The notes: a model not told the origin generated them from the letters alone. A DNA stretch of 64,000 nucleotides from Procambarus clarkii (GCF_040958095.1 NC_091220.1:18327750-18391749), one strand, 5' to 3'; positions 49,401 through 60,034 are shown, counted from the first letter of the stretch. Made by a program: numbers and translations.

Positions 49401-52400
49401 AGTACTTGAGTAACTGCTTCGTGAATCTAGCCCATTTTTCAGCATTTCATCTCTGGTGTGACTTCAGATGTTGGAAAGTCAGGCACAGACTGTACATGCA
49501 AAGGTTCCCTAATGCAAAGGTTTCATGCATATTTGTATAGTCAGTGTTAATGATCTCATCTTTTTGGTGCCTCAAAAAGTTTGCATGTCAAGTAATGTAA
49601 TTACAGTAATTTTCATTTGTGTGTGTTTTATTAGCCACTGTATCTAGTGATGCCTGCAGGGCTGAGCTGAGCATAGGTCCACCAGACACCTAAATATTTG
49701 TAGCCACTGACAAATGCATTAATATAGTTTGAATGTTATGATGGTGTGCATGATATTAAGTACGTCTCTTGAATGATATGAAAGTTGTCTCAAGTCTCAT
49801 TGTATGTATCACTTGTTACAACGTGGGATCTGTAACATACGATCATTAAACAATGCATGTGTCCAGGTGCTACAGTACATACAACACATAATTCATAACA
49901 CTGGCTCATTCATACACAGTATATAGTTGTGTAAATAATAATTTAATTGTTACCAGTTAAGCCTTATATCAAGAAAATGACTCCTGACTGACCAAATAAT
50001 CTAGGACTGAAGGCGGCGAAAACAGCGACAGTGAGGATGAAGAAGATGTGGGAGAGTTTCCCGGGAAAAAAGAAGTAGTGACATTCCTGCACTGGCTCAC
50101 TTTCTGTGATAAGGTACTCTCGTCTCTTGAATATTATACCCGCTAAATTTCAGTGCAGTAGAGTTTCATTATCTGTGGGCTTTTGGGCCCCATGTCCTAG
50201 ATATTGGTGATGACCAGACCACACACTAGAAGGTGAAGGGACGACGACGTTTCGGTCCGTCCTGGACCGTTCTCAAGTCGACTTGAGAATGGTCCAGGAC
50301 GGACCGAAACGTCGTCATCCCTTCACCTTCTAGTATGTGGTCTGGTCATCATACTTTAGTCACGTTATTGTGACTCATCGCCTGCAAATAGATATTGGTG
50401 CTCAGTCTGCTGTTTTTTATTTTACTGTTTTGATTCACTATCATATTTACTCCTGAAAATGTGAATGGAGGTGGCATCAACCATTTTTCTCTGTACATTC
50501 TATCTGTTTACCACCTACACTGCATACAACCACTTTCTTACATCTCAAATTTCCACATACAGTATTCTGCCTTCAATTGGAAAAAATTATCCCTGTCTGC
50601 CTTGACTATTGCCTTTTAATATTTTTTGACTGTGCCTTCTCTGGTCCTTCTCTATTCTAAAGTTGTTTGATTGAGCTCTCTTATCCTGTTTCTATTGCTT
50701 AGTTTTCTTATTTAAACAACCAGCCTTGTTTATTTACTTCTATACGTTCCAGTCTTCTTGTGCTTAACTAGAAGAGGATTTCCTGGCAGAGCTGCATGTT
50801 CTACAACTGGAATGACTTAGGCTGTGTATTTTGTTTTGAAACAATCCTTGTTTACATGTTTGCCAGGTTCACACATGCTGCTGATGTTATAATATTTTAT
50901 GCACTTCCAGTGTTAAAGGATGCCTTTGTTCCAATCTTTTTCTGGTTCTTGTAACTGCTTTCCTCTTATTTTTGTTCAGTCCTTTGTCTCCTTTCCATTT
51001 CCCCATCTTCAACCAGTCTTCCCCCCTCTTTACTATCTTTGTATTGTCTGCAAACTTTGGCATGGAGGAACTCATTCCTTTGGTTAGGTCATTAACTTAA
51101 TGTAGGAAGAGCAGAGGTTCAAGGACCAAGCCTGGTTGGACTCTGCTTACTACTTGCCTACATTCTCACATTTCCTCTATAACTAATAGTGCTGGGTATA
51201 ATATATAATAATATAGTGCTGGGGAGATGGGACACCACGAGCGTAGCTCTCATCCTGTAACTACACTTAGGTAATTACACTTGGGTAATTACTAAGACTG
51301 TTTTCATGTCTTATCAGGTTGGTAGTCTGGGAAAATGCAATCTTTCCAGTCCTTTGTTATCTTAGCTTAAGCATCAGACTTGCAATATTGCAAGCCTGAA
51401 ACGGCAATGTGTGCTGGTTGTCATAATATTAGCACAATAATACAATTAGCACAATGGTGCTAATTGAAAGGTGCTCCATACTTAGTGGAAGTATGTTGCA
51501 GTGTCAGTCCTTAAGAAACTAAGCCATATGAACAGGCATATAGTATAGAAACATCCCAGTTACAGCCCCGCTCCTGTGGCAGACAAGTCCACTAAGGGCT
51601 CACCATAGGCCGTGCTCCTTGCAACATTTTTCTCAATAGCGGATTCTAAAACAACAACAGTATTGAAAGTACTATTGATACTAGATATTTGATCAGATTC
51701 TCAGATATATCTTTTAAAAAGTTACCTTGAGGTGCTTCCGGGGCTTAGCGTCCCCGCGGCCTGGTCGTCGACCAGGCCTCCTGGTTGCTGGACTGATCAA
51801 CCAGGCAAGTTAAGCAAATTATTTTAATGGGGGGGGGGGCAGTTTAAAACACACTTTTCCTCACTGCGACCTGTTGCAATGTGAGGTGTAATTATTTTCT
51901 TATTATTATTTTGTTCATTAATAAATTTTCATCTGTAGTGGGTGCCTTATCTTAAATCATGAAGCTTTCTTTACTCCAAAGTTTAAAGGGCTAATTTCTA
52001 TAGCATCTTCCTGGAACATCCAATCTTCCATTTTTATATTCTGTATTCAATCATTAAGCAATAATGTTTGTTTTGCAATGTCTGTCAGATTGGGTTTGTT
52101 ATTAATATACAGTACATATTTGTTTCTAAATGATTATTTCATACTACACAATTACTGAAGTTCAGAAAAAACATATTGGGTAATTAAATTTTAATCTCGT
52201 CTTTCAATAAACAGTCTACCGTTAAACGTATGTGACCGTATTTCATCTTTATAGCTTGTAGGTGTAAGTGATGGTGCGTTGGGTTCAAGCATCTGTTCTA
52301 CGATAAGAGAGGTGTTCTTAGATGGTGTTTTACGTGGGAATCTCACCAGTGACGACGAAGATACCATATCTCTCTACATTGCTGTCACGGCCAAGATCAT

Positions 52401-55400
52401 TACCTCAGTTTCCTCTCCACTGCTCGTTAATAGTGAGTTCGCTTCCACTACTTGTCAACAGTCATTACTTTCCCATTTCCAGTTAATAGTAACATCTGCA
52501 CCACTTAGTGTTGAAAGTTTAGTGAACAGTGAAAATTATCAGATGAGGGATATGAAACTGCACAGGTATAAAAATAATAGTGGTATGTCATTGATAATGG
52601 TGCAAGTTATGTTAGACACCAGAGGTAATACCAGTTTGCTTATGTATGAAAACTCTTCTAGCCAATGTACTTTAGACTATGAAGACAGCAGGTTGTCCCA
52701 TTGCAAGGGGAAGGTGTTGACTGGTGTTGCTAGGTAGTGAAGAGACCAGCGAGAGAGTGAATCTGTCTGCACAGACGCTGGCCGTACTTAAACCATACTT
52801 GTCGCTGTAAGAATGTCCGTCTACAGCCCCGGAGATGCTTGAGGAAGTGTGGGCCTGGGAGTACAGCTGTGTGGTGTGTGGCAGTTACTACAAATACTTC
52901 CCCTTTCTGCTTGTGAATGGTATCTCCCCCACCACTTGTTAGTGATTAGTACTTTCCTGCTAATTTTATTGGTAAATTATTTGACCTTTAGTATATTTGT
53001 TGCATTTCTATTGCAAATTGATAGTAATTGTATAAGTTTTATTTGTGACTATATTGTGATAGGAAAGAGGGTTTATTGTAGGACAAAGAGGGAATGAAAG
53101 CCTTCAGGAATATTTGGCTGGTGTGTGAAAAGTATGATGACAAATTCAATGCAAAAATGTAAAGAATATCTAGTGTACATTATGAGTTGCTTAAGCTGCT
53201 GAAGATACATTTATCATCCTCATTATAGCTCAGAACATTGTAGTAGAGCTTAGCTCCAAACTCTTCTATAGTTTTAGCATGTACATAAAGTGTGACATTT
53301 TTTTGAAATTGTACAGGCATCATCTCGTGGCTGACTGAAGACTCTGAGGACATAGAAGGCAGTGAGAACAGCATGAGACAACAGGTGATGGTTCTGTGCC
53401 AGCGTCCACCTCATCACCTCCAGATACAGGCTCTAAGGCTACTTCAGGTATGTGATTGACACGGACGCTGAGGCTACTAAAGGCACGTGATTGATACAGA
53501 CTCGATGGCTACTCCAAGTATGTCGTGTATGGTTTTCAGTTACATATTTAATTGATATCTTAATGTATCGCCCAACATCCAGGTGCTGATGGAGAAGCCT
53601 GGGAGCATGGCTGTACAGTCACTGGTGCTGAACTATGTAGTAACGCGGTCGTACTACGATTCCTCGGCAGCAGAACACCTTCAGAGCTCCTGGTCGGATG
53701 AAGAAGATGAGAGATACAAACACCGAGAGGGTGAGACAGAGTTGACAATTTAAAGGTGTAATTTGGTGTCAATATTCTCATGTTGTCTAGTATAAGGGAA
53801 TATAAATTAGTATCAGAATGATGTCTCATAAACCACTCATTTTGAAGTGAGATTATTGAATGTTAATTTTTTACAGCATATGCAACTTGCAATTCATCCT
53901 CTATATAATTTTCATATTTCTACTGTGAAAAGAAATTACTTGCCAAACGAGAAGGGGAACATAAAATTAAATTGATTTTTGTGTGTCCTGCATGTGCATT
54001 TGTACTTGCATTTATTGCTTGCAAACACACACACCTCTTACTGTGTGTGCGTGTTTACACAGGTGAGATGTCTCCTGGATCACAGCCCATCAGCAGAACC
54101 TTAGCCCCAGCTAACATAAATAAAATTGTCAAGAGGTGAGTCTCATCATAATGCATCTATTAGAAGTACAGTAGACTTTCGTACTGGTATTAACACATAT
54201 CGAGCCCCTCTAAATGCTACTTGGCTTCATGAAGACTGGCAAGCAGCACTTGGGGTAACTACCAAATGACATGTTTTGGCTGTTTTTCCTGACTGCCATT
54301 ATCAGACAGCAGCTCAATAGGGCCTCGAGCCTCAAGCCCAATCCCCATGGAGGGAGGCAACAGGAGCAACCAAGTTCCATGCTCAGAAAGCACAGTTGAA
54401 CCTAATTTAACATCACCTCGGTTAATGTCGTTCGTTTGTACATCAGTAGAATAGATAAATTCAAACCTTCTTTGGCATCTGACAGGCAAACAGTCCTGCT
54501 TTCTTGTTTTTAAATGTAAAATAGAGAAAACGAAGTGGAAACTTATGGCACTTAAAACAAATTAAGTACTCTACGAGGCATAACTTAAATATTGTCAATG
54601 AACACTTCATTTATAATAAAAATTAAAATTTGTATTAGCGGAAAATAATACAGTAGCACAATACAATACATAAAAATTATATAATGCTGCACTGTATAAC
54701 CATATGGCTACGTTAACAAATTATCAAGTGAATTTAGCTGTTGCTGAAGCAAATGCATCTCGCCAGCTGATCACTGACATAACAAGGTGTGGGAGATCCA
54801 AGCTTGATATTACTGGTACTAGTAAACATGTTCCTTAGACAAGACATGGACAGGTTAACAGCCTGTAACAGGTAGTACTCGTAATGAAAGGGCAAGGGAC
54901 AATAGAAGACAATATTGTTAGAAACTCTTGCCAAAAGGTTTTCGTTTCACTTAATGTCGCTTCAATTGCGGTTTTAGCACAAAGCAATCTGGGCAAGATA
55001 GCTTCAGGGAGCCACAGTGTCTGGACCAGAAAGAGGTGTTTCATTACATTCAATGCTGAGTTTTAAATAAAAATGGAATATAATTTGTAGGTTGGAACTG
55101 GCATGAAAATTTGCTTAATCTTGGACTAGTGCAACTAATTTCACCCCAAAGTTGGTACAGTTCTATATATTATTTAATGTTTATGGTACTGTGGTATGTT
55201 GCTAATTTTGTTGCTTTTTTTAACAGTTTCATGACAGTCGTACCTGAGGAGTTGAGATCAACAACCAAGGATGACTTTGAGAGTTACATGGCTGATGCCC
55301 AGCGCCAGTACAGTGACATGTGTCGGGTGAGTCACATGGATATTCTTATATAATGCAATTTTTGTCATATTGTATATTAAATATATTTGAAAATTGGATA

Positions 55401-58400
55401 AGGGTATGCAAGATACAGAGCTTATTTCCTATTAACAGCTCTTGAGGGGAGCATCATAATTTTAGTTCCATCATTATTGTCAGCAATTTGATACTTTACT
55501 ACCTTAATTGACAGTAATACTTCAGTTATCTTCTGAAGTTAATCCTTAAGCAAAATTATAATATTATAATTTAAATGTCAATTTATTTTATAATATTTAT
55601 GAAGTAGAAATTCAGTCTTGAGTATCATTAGGTTTTCTACCATATTCCTTATTTATCCCAAACTTTCTTTCATCAGTCATGTTCATCATTTGGTTGGCCG
55701 AGAGAAGCTGTAACTCCAGAGTGCCCGTCCGATTCCTCGTCCACAGCATCCCGGGAGTCTCGGCCCGAAGCAGAAGGAAACACGTTCTATGAAGGACCAT
55801 TCCTTAGCATGCTCATGGATTTCCTGGAACACTTACCTGATCAAGTATGAAGTTGCTTAGTTTCTTGTTCAAAATATATCATATGCATCAATCACTTTTC
55901 CATCCCTGTGGACTGGTTGGTAAAGACCATACACCTTGCAGGGTCAGCATTCAATTCCCATTTGACTAAGTAGTTGGGCACTGCTTCTTTCTCCCCCTTC
56001 TAATTCCTTGTCCTCGTATCCCTTAGAAATGCTATATAGTCATACTGACTTAGTGAGCTCACCTGATAATTATCTTACCCTATCTGGGGTCAAGTATGAA
56101 ATGTTTGGTGTTTCCCCATAGAGTTGCTCGGTGCTTTGTAATATGTTTTTTGAGAAGGGGAAGAGGGGAAGGACCAAGGGAAGGGGGAGATGGGGTGAAG
56201 AGAGGGGAAGGGAGAGATGGGATGAGGAGGGGGAAAGAGGAAGAGACCCAGGTGTAGCTGGTTACCCCTTTTATATATATAAATGGAAATGTCTGTTCAA
56301 GGTTGGTCAGATGGGAAAGAAGGGAGAGGGAGGTGGGAAGGAAGAGGAACAGGGGGAGGGGCAGAAATGGTGGAAGAGGTGGGATGTGGGGAAAGGGAGA
56401 GAAGGAAGAGGGGTGGAATGATAAGATGAACCATCCCGGGCACAGCCAGATACCCCCTTTGAGTTTGATTATAAGCAGACCATATTGAGACACCAAGGAA
56501 TCATCTAAGCATGTTTCAAACAAAATAACTGATGGAAATGGAATAGAGAGAAGGAACGCACATGAGAGAGTACTGTAACACGCTGTGAAGATATGGGAAT
56601 GAAGGAGGGAAGTAGGTGTGAGAGGTCACCAGAGTTGTCACCACGATTCCATGTAAATACTGTAGTATAGTATTTATATTTTGTTCATTGTCAGATATCC
56701 AATACAACCAATATGTGTGTTATGTTATGGACAAATTACAGAAGATGGTAAAATATTACATAAAATTATCACCCAGTTTTTATACAAATGATGTAAATAT
56801 GGATATAATGCTTCTATATGAATGTGAAGGAGTTAACTAAGATCCCATGAGACAAATTTTGGTATAGTTCTTAATTGGTTACTATGTAATTAGGTTATTG
56901 TGTACCAGTGGCTTGCTTGTATTGTGAAATTGCAATCTGATCTTTCCAGCCACTCTTTCAGTTTATTTCTGTACAATGTTCACAAACAGAATAATAACAA
57001 AGCAGTGGGCTGCAAGACACTTTCTGAGCTGTGCCAGGAACTGGTTTGTGCACTATATAAGTGTACATGTTACCTTGTAGGACTACATATACAGTACTGA
57101 TGGTGTTTTTGTCAATTACGAGTTAATAAATAATTATTCAAAGCAAAAAGTACATTTTGTAAGCTAGCGAGTGAGGCTACAAACATAAAAACCATCCTTG
57201 ATCAATCGAGTCCTCGCCGTCTATACCACAAGTCGGCAAACAGCACAATTCGTATTGACTAGCTCGTTGACCCCTCCACCTGGCTGTTGTGTACACTTCA
57301 TGTAACTAGAAAGGAAGCAGATAGGTTTTTAAATTTTTCTTTCTTCCACATACAAGGTGACAATTTTGATGATAGCCACACAATGAGGGTTAAAGCATAT
57401 TAGAAACACTTTAGTTGTTCAAAGCACGATGGGAAATATCTGGTAACTATAGTTTAATGAATTATTATATTCATATAATATTGAGAAATGGTCTCTCATA
57501 ATACATTTTGTACGTAGGATTATGATATCAACTTGCAAGTGACATCGTTGATGGCAACTCTAGCACTGCTACCACACCCACACCTCCACGAGTACCTGCT
57601 GAACCCCACCATAATGGTGGCTGGGGGTGTACGCACACCCTTCACTGTCCTCTCCTCGGTAGTGTCCAAGATTCACCAGCCAATTATGGAACGTGAAGAT
57701 TACCTGGATCATCTCAAGGTCACCAGATACCAGCTCTTGGGCACAATGGAGGACTTTGACTTTGAGTAAGTATAGAAACATGCTATTTCCATTTGTTTTT
57801 AAGAACATTTTGTAATTCATTAAGGTTTGAAGCTGTTCAGTCCATTCTATTGACAGATAGCCTGCACTTCTTGCTGTTGATAATTCACTCAGAATTATAC
57901 ACATTGACATGAGCCTTGTGCTGGACTAATCATCCTTTTAAATATTGTAACTAAGAAAGAGAAGTGATATTTGCATCTTTCAAACTATTCACTTGCATGC
58001 TGCTACTATAAATAATAAATAAATGTTTATTTAGGTAAGGTACATACATACAAGAAATTTTTACAAAGATTGGTGGACTTATAGATAGAGCTAGTACATA
58101 CAATGCCTAAAGCCACTATTACGCAAAGCGTTTCGGGCATAAGACATATAACATAAGTCTTCATAAATAATACAAAATAGTTGGAAAGTTTTCAAAATAT
58201 TTTTTCTACCAAAGTTTAAGACAGGATTCTATATTGTATTTGTGACTTTGATTTAGACAAGATGATATTACTGTAAGCATTTTTTTGCTTGTATGTTTCA
58301 CATGCACTGTCTTGTATGTTATGGAGATTGGCTGGATCATTAAATAGTATTTAAATTTAAAATGTAAAGAAATGATTCGATGTTAGGAAATAATGCATTG

Positions 58401-58590
58401 TTTACAAATTATACACTAGGTACTATAGTATGGTTCAGCCGATTACTGTTTTTATGGGTTTTAAAATTGTTTTCACAGCCGAGATGAAGACAGCCATAAG
58501 TTTGAAGCACTGATTGTCATTGAAGAATTCACCAAGGAATTAGCATCAATTGCATATGCCAAATACATTACAGAAGGTAGTGGATGGTAG
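42245..58590 (+). CDS. FHIP2A: FHIP2 (FAM160B family), FHF complex subunit, complete in 15 exons
   Basis: FHIP proteins join FTS and Hook to form the FHF adaptor that links dynein to membrane cargo; FHIP2A in vertebrates is tied to Rab1-marked vesicles. Coding joins: 42245-42289, 43561-43707, 43921-44139, 45510-45632, 47622-47801, 48527-48726, 50005-50113, 52255-52432, 53317-53447, 53583-53730, 54063-54135, 55227-55326, 55677-55844, 57518-57765, 58479-58590. All phases agree and give 726 aa against 743-765 in the human paralogs. Landmarks: MFSRISDALQAA, YHWTQLSIVCQR, PCMEYLVQEKVLATLASHAR, LVDALLNLCHSA, EFPGKKEVVTFLHWLTFCDK, INLQVTSLMATLALLPHPHL and EFTKELASIAYAKY. It fits FHIP2 rather than FHIP1. 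The frame is open 44 codons upstream to another ATG (42113), but homology supports 42245. Which human paralog (2A or 2B) it should be named for is not decidable here. Confidence 0.95.
42757..42830. repeat. Inverted repeat with 34-bp arms
   Basis: Arms 42757-42790 and 42797-42830 around a 6-base loop differ at two positions. The core word is CCAACTCAATAGTTCAGATT and its inverse. Confidence 0.92.
43028..43136. repeat. (TACTG)n array with inverted segments
   Basis: Runs of TACTG interrupted by ACAGTACTGTAC switches, each making the tract locally palindromic. Confidence 0.9.
43561..43707 (+). CDS. FHIP2A: FHIP2 exon 2
   Basis: It encodes IAPPCPRVEDLRYHWTQLSI and THVPRHLSQMLK (human NIPSHLEQMLDIL). 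The acceptor is CCAACAG and the donor AAG|GTACAG. Confidence 0.94.
43921..44139 (+). CDS. FHIP2A: FHIP2 exon 3
   Basis: It encodes LLVAEEREQHIGGPLSPCME, VLATLASHARADRPLGIRQH and an unusual His-rich run, NHLHHSHLHHAPIHKPLQ. The acceptor is ACCGCAG and the donor CAG|GTATGT. Confidence 0.95.
44930..45245. repeat. Interspersed repeat (CTCACCTAGTTG family)
   Basis: It contains TACTCACCTAGTTGTACTCA, TTGAGCTCTGGCTCTTTGGT and CCACCTGTGTCCCCTAGTGC. I recall this composite from decapod genomic sequence. It has partial ORFs but no recognised domain. It lies in FHIP2 intron 3. Confidence 0.55.
45510..45632 (+). CDS. FHIP2A: FHIP2 exon 4
   Basis: It encodes AMVRTICEMRASPYEAEEIE then FLSTLSEKIRQDNGIILLYI. 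The acceptor is CATTCCAG and the donor CAG|GTAATA, phase 0. Confidence 0.93.
45846..46089 (-). mobile_element. tRNA-headed SINE, diverged copy
   Basis: The same order as 59461 in reverse: GGCCCGGTCCTCGACCAGGC, CAGGTACCTATT and the B-box GGGATCGAACCC. Many differences make it an old copy. It lies in FHIP2 intron 4. Confidence 0.75.
46315..46455 (-). repeat. GGCATCCATCAG repeat with (CTA)n tail
   Basis: The inverse of the flank repeat at 36575-36640, ending in about 24 CTA triplets (46384-46455). Confidence 0.8.
46700..46870. repeat. GCACCCCATACCCATCC repeat
   Basis: A longer copy of the fragment at 9238, with GTTACAGAGGCACATAATGG. It lies in FHIP2 intron 4. Confidence 0.5.
47020..47345 (+). 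mobile_element. LINE reverse transcriptase fragment, old
   Basis: Translation pieces read NIGIPQSSVLGPFHFL, matching the [13 protein letters not shown] motif, preceded by YLSNR-like sequence. The frame contains stops. It lies in FHIP2 intron 4. Confidence 0.65.
47622..47801 (+). CDS. FHIP2A: FHIP2 exon 5
   Basis: It encodes a Ser/Thr-rich variable stretch (GYTPEDSLPPTPSHVATGTS) and then KFPLVDALLNLCHSA, equivalent to human LVNSLLNLTRSP. A SINE sits in the intron only about 30 bases past the donor GCC|GTAAGT. Confidence 0.92.
47831..48077 (-). mobile_element. tRNA-headed SINE, copy close to FHIP2 exon 5
   Basis: A near full-length reverse copy: CTTGAGGTTATCTTGAGATG at the left and GGCCGACCGGCTCC at the right, with GGGATCGAACCC as B-box. 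It starts 30 bases after the exon 5 donor. Confidence 0.88.
48527..48726 (+). CDS. FHIP2A: FHIP2 exon 6
   Basis: It encodes DSEISATAHDCLVGIASVRE, RHTLLPHYLATRLVTASDSI and EDVPLSERV. The acceptor is TTACCAG and the donor CAG|GTGAGC, phase 2. Confidence 0.92.
48727..50004 (+). other. FHIP2 intron 6
   Basis: AT-rich, with one MITE at 49175-49433 and nothing else recognised. Confidence 0.7.
49175..49433. mobile_element. MITE with about 65-bp terminal inverted repeats, copy 2
   Basis: Homologous along its length to 12670-12923, with ends GGGACCAGATTCACGAAGCA and its inverse GCTTCGTGAATCTAGCCC. No transposase. Confidence 0.78.
50005..50113 (+). CDS. FHIP2A: FHIP2 exon 7
   Basis: It encodes an acidic run NSDSEDEEDVGEFPGKKEVV then TFLHWLTFCDK, matching human FPGKEALAAFLGWFDYCD. 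The acceptor is AATCTAG and the donor AAG|GTACTC. Confidence 0.93.
50210..50388 (+). mobile_element. Hairpin element, copy 2, perfect 12-bp flanking repeat
   Basis: The same arms and tail as 16316-16526. TAGATATTGGTG stands at 50198-50209 and 50389-50400, an exact 12-bp target-site duplication that fixes the element ends. It lies in FHIP2 intron 7. Confidence 0.9.
50440..51165 (-). mobile_element. LINE reverse transcriptase remnant, old
   Basis: Minus-strand translation contains a KFADNTKIVKRG-like segment (FADD.K motif) and, upstream at about 51085-51150, a degenerate [13 protein letters not shown] block. It is heavily decayed. It lies in FHIP2 intron 7. Confidence 0.6.
51215..51300 (+). 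repeat. LINE/SINE tail fragment
   Basis: GTGCTGGGGAGATGGGACAC then ACACTTAGGTAATTACACTT, the same tail as 24590-24665. Confidence 0.6.
51723..51807 (-). repeat. LINE tail fragment
   Basis: CCTTGAGGTGCTTCCGGGGC through GGACTGATCAACCAGGC, the inverse of the end of 29100-29440. Confidence 0.65.
52255..52432 (+). CDS. FHIP2A: FHIP2 exon 8
   Basis: It encodes LVGVSDGALGSSICSTIREV, FLDGVLRGNLTSDDEDTISL and AKIITSVSSPLLVN. The donor AATA|GTGAGT (phase 1) is chosen because exon 9 then aligns without a gap to human FHIP2. The frame stays open a further 101 codons into the intron. Confidence 0.9.
52433..53316 (+). other. FHIP2 intron 8 with open 5' part
   Basis: Bases 52433-52737 keep the exon 8 frame open for 101 codons before a stop. 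The predicted peptide shows no family similarity. No other feature is seen. Confidence 0.5.
53317..53447 (+). CDS. FHIP2A: FHIP2 exon 9
   Basis: It encodes SIISWLTEDSEDIEGSENSM then RPPHHLQIQALRLLQ. The acceptor is TTGTACAG and the donor CAG|GTATGT, phase 0. Confidence 0.92.
53583..53730 (+). CDS. FHIP2A: FHIP2 exon 10
   Basis: It encodes VLMEKPGSMAVQSLVLNYVV (human LLQKPNEHILYNLVLRNL) and an acidic tail WSDEEDERYKHRE. The acceptor is CATCCAG and the donor AGG|GTGAGA, phase 1. Confidence 0.93.
54063..54135 (+). CDS. FHIP2A: FHIP2 exon 11
   Basis: It is a small exon of 73 bases encoding GEMSPGSQPISRTLAPANIN then KIVK, leading into the conserved KIV.SF..LVP block. The acceptor is TTTACACAG and the donor GAG|GTGAGT, phase 2. 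Confidence 0.9.
54136..55226 (+). other. FHIP2 intron 11
   Basis: AT-rich; short ORFs only. Possible old DNA-transposon debris around 54400-54970, not classified. Confidence 0.4.
55227..55326 (+). CDS. FHIP2A: FHIP2 exon 12
   Basis: It encodes SFMTVVPEELRSTTKDDFES then YMADAQRQYSDMCR (human SFLCLVPDDAK...YDTYLRDAHRQFRDYC). The acceptor is TTTAACAG and the donor CGG|GTGAGT. Confidence 0.95.
55677..55844 (+). CDS. FHIP2A: FHIP2 exon 13
   Basis: It encodes FGWPREAVTPECPSDSSSTA then GNTFYEGPFLSMLMDFLEHL, matching human WEWP...FFEGHFLKVLFDRM. The acceptor is TTCATCAG and the donor CAA|GTATGA. Confidence 0.94.
55905..56060 (+). repeat. Dispersed repeat family P, diverged copy
   Basis: AAGTAGTTGGGCACTGCTTC then CCTTGTCCTCGTATCCCTTA, in the order of 9647-9805. 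Confidence 0.5.
56140..56420 (+). repeat. Polypurine tract
   Basis: A strongly purine-biased GA-rich stretch on the plus strand. The overlapping ORFs in both directions are composition artefacts. Confidence 0.75.
57518..57765 (+). CDS. FHIP2A: FHIP2 exon 14
   Basis: It encodes DYDINLQVTSLMATLALLPH then PHLHEYLLNPTIMVAGGVRT, the best-conserved block of the family (human [20 protein letters not shown]). The acceptor is GTACGTAG and the donor TGA|GTAAGT, phase 2. Confidence 0.96.
58015..58145. repeat. Interspersed repeat (ACGCAAAGCGTTTCGGGC)
   Basis: TTTATTTAGGTAAGGTACAT then CCACTATTACGCAAAGCGTT. I recall this as a common decapod repeat. It lies in FHIP2 intron 14. Confidence 0.45.
58479..58590 (+). 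CDS. FHIP2A: FHIP2 exon 15 (stop codon)
   Basis: It encodes EALIVIEEFTKELASIAYAK then YITEGSGW and stop TAG at 58588-58590. Human ends FCKELAAIAFVKYHAASTP, so this is the expected terminus. Confidence 0.93.
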
Positions 58591-59460
58591 TGATTGTCAG
58601 GTATGGTGACTTCTCTACTCTACATTCCTGTCACAGTTGTGTGTCTGCCCCGATCATGGCTTATTACAGGCACTCGCAGCGGAAGCGACATTGGTGACGG
58701 GTAAAAGACGGCAATCCTCTTAGATTTGATATATATAATGTGCACCAAAATCTTTGTAGGTATTTTGGTTTCAACTAAGAAAAATGAATGTAAGTTAACA
58801 TTTAAGCACCTGATACTTTTATAAAATGTTCAACAAGATAACTTATTGAGCTCAACACAGATCTGACATTGTTATCTTGAATACTTGCCATATAATTTTT
58901 GCTTGTTGTGAAATGGGTAATAGCTCGCTTATTTAAATGTTACTTTTATTTAATTTATTGATAACCTATGCTTCTTGTTGCTATTTTTTCTTTGTGTGTC
59001 ACTCTTCAAATTTAGTTAATGTATAGATGGTCTCTTTGGTATCACATGCACAAGTCTTATAGTGAGGAAGAGAGTGCAATTGTGAATACTCTTCCTGTCC
59101 CGGTGTTGCATTTGCATGGGGAATAATGCACAGGTTGCACCCTATTTTGTAAAGGGAATGTAGTCATGTTAGTGCACAAATATACACAGCAATAGATGGG
59201 ATGGAAATGGTAGAAATTTATGTATTTTTTTAAGCAGCTTCTGGGACTAGATTAAGTTTAATGACGGAATTCTGCAGTGGAGAAAGAAAGCATCACACTG
59301 GTCAGTCTTTATTTAAAAGGACTTTTTGTATATGTTGTAACTTTAGCTGCAAGTCAGAACCTCAACTGTGTTGTGAAGGCAGTTCTCCACAACCTAGATG
59401 TGCCATATTGTCATGTATTGTATTTTCTGCATCTGCTCTTTCTTGTTTGTGCGCGTACAA

Positions 59461-59710
59461 GGGAGCCGGTCGGCCGAGCGGACAGCACGCTGGACTTGTG
59501 ATCCTGTGGTCCCGGGTTCGATCACGGGCGCCGGCAAGAAACAATGGGCAGAGTTTCTTTCACCCTATGCCCCTGTTACCTAGCAGTAAAATAGGTACCT
59601 GGGTGTTAGTCAGCTGTCACGGGCTGCTTCCTGGGGGTGGAGGCCTGGTCGAGGACCGGGCCGCGGGGACACTAAAGCCCCGAAATCATCTCAAGAAAAC
59701 TCAAGATAAC
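59461..59710 (+). mobile_element. tRNA-headed SINE, full-length reference copy
   Basis: The head GGGAGCCGGTCGGCCGAGCG and B-box GGGTTCGATCACGG resemble a Ser/Leu-type tRNA. The body and tail match 33083, 36661, 47831 and 45846. It is about 250 bp, and the last 20 or so bases are CTCAAGA repeats. Confidence 0.9.
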
Positions 59711-60034
59711 GTACATGAAGAGAATAGCGGTGGTTAAAAATATATATGCGGTATATTTATTTCAATTGAATACTATGCTGCAGTATTATGCTAAACACTC
59801 GTGCATCTTTGCCATTTTAAATTTTCTGGCACCTTTTTCTTGTTGAGAATGATCTCAATTTTATAGAAATTGCTGTTGTGGTAATTTAGTGATGATTAGT
59901 TTTCTGGTTATTGGTCTCACTGCTGTACTGTAACAGGGCCATAATACTTTTGTTTTGTAATGCCAATATTTATTTGGTGATGTTTGCTAGCAGTTGCAGG
60001 GAGCTGTGAGAGGTGGGGGGACATCACCTATGTT

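Larger units (their letters stand above)
55845..57517 (+). other. FHIP2 intron 13
   Basis: It holds a family P copy (55905-56060), a purine-rich GGGGAAGAG/AGGAAG tract (56140-56420), and otherwise AT-rich sequence. Confidence 0.6.

Noticed and set aside
56080-56523. 147-aa minus-strand ORF and overlapping plus-strand ORFs
   Set aside because: Produced by the polypurine/polypyrimidine tract.
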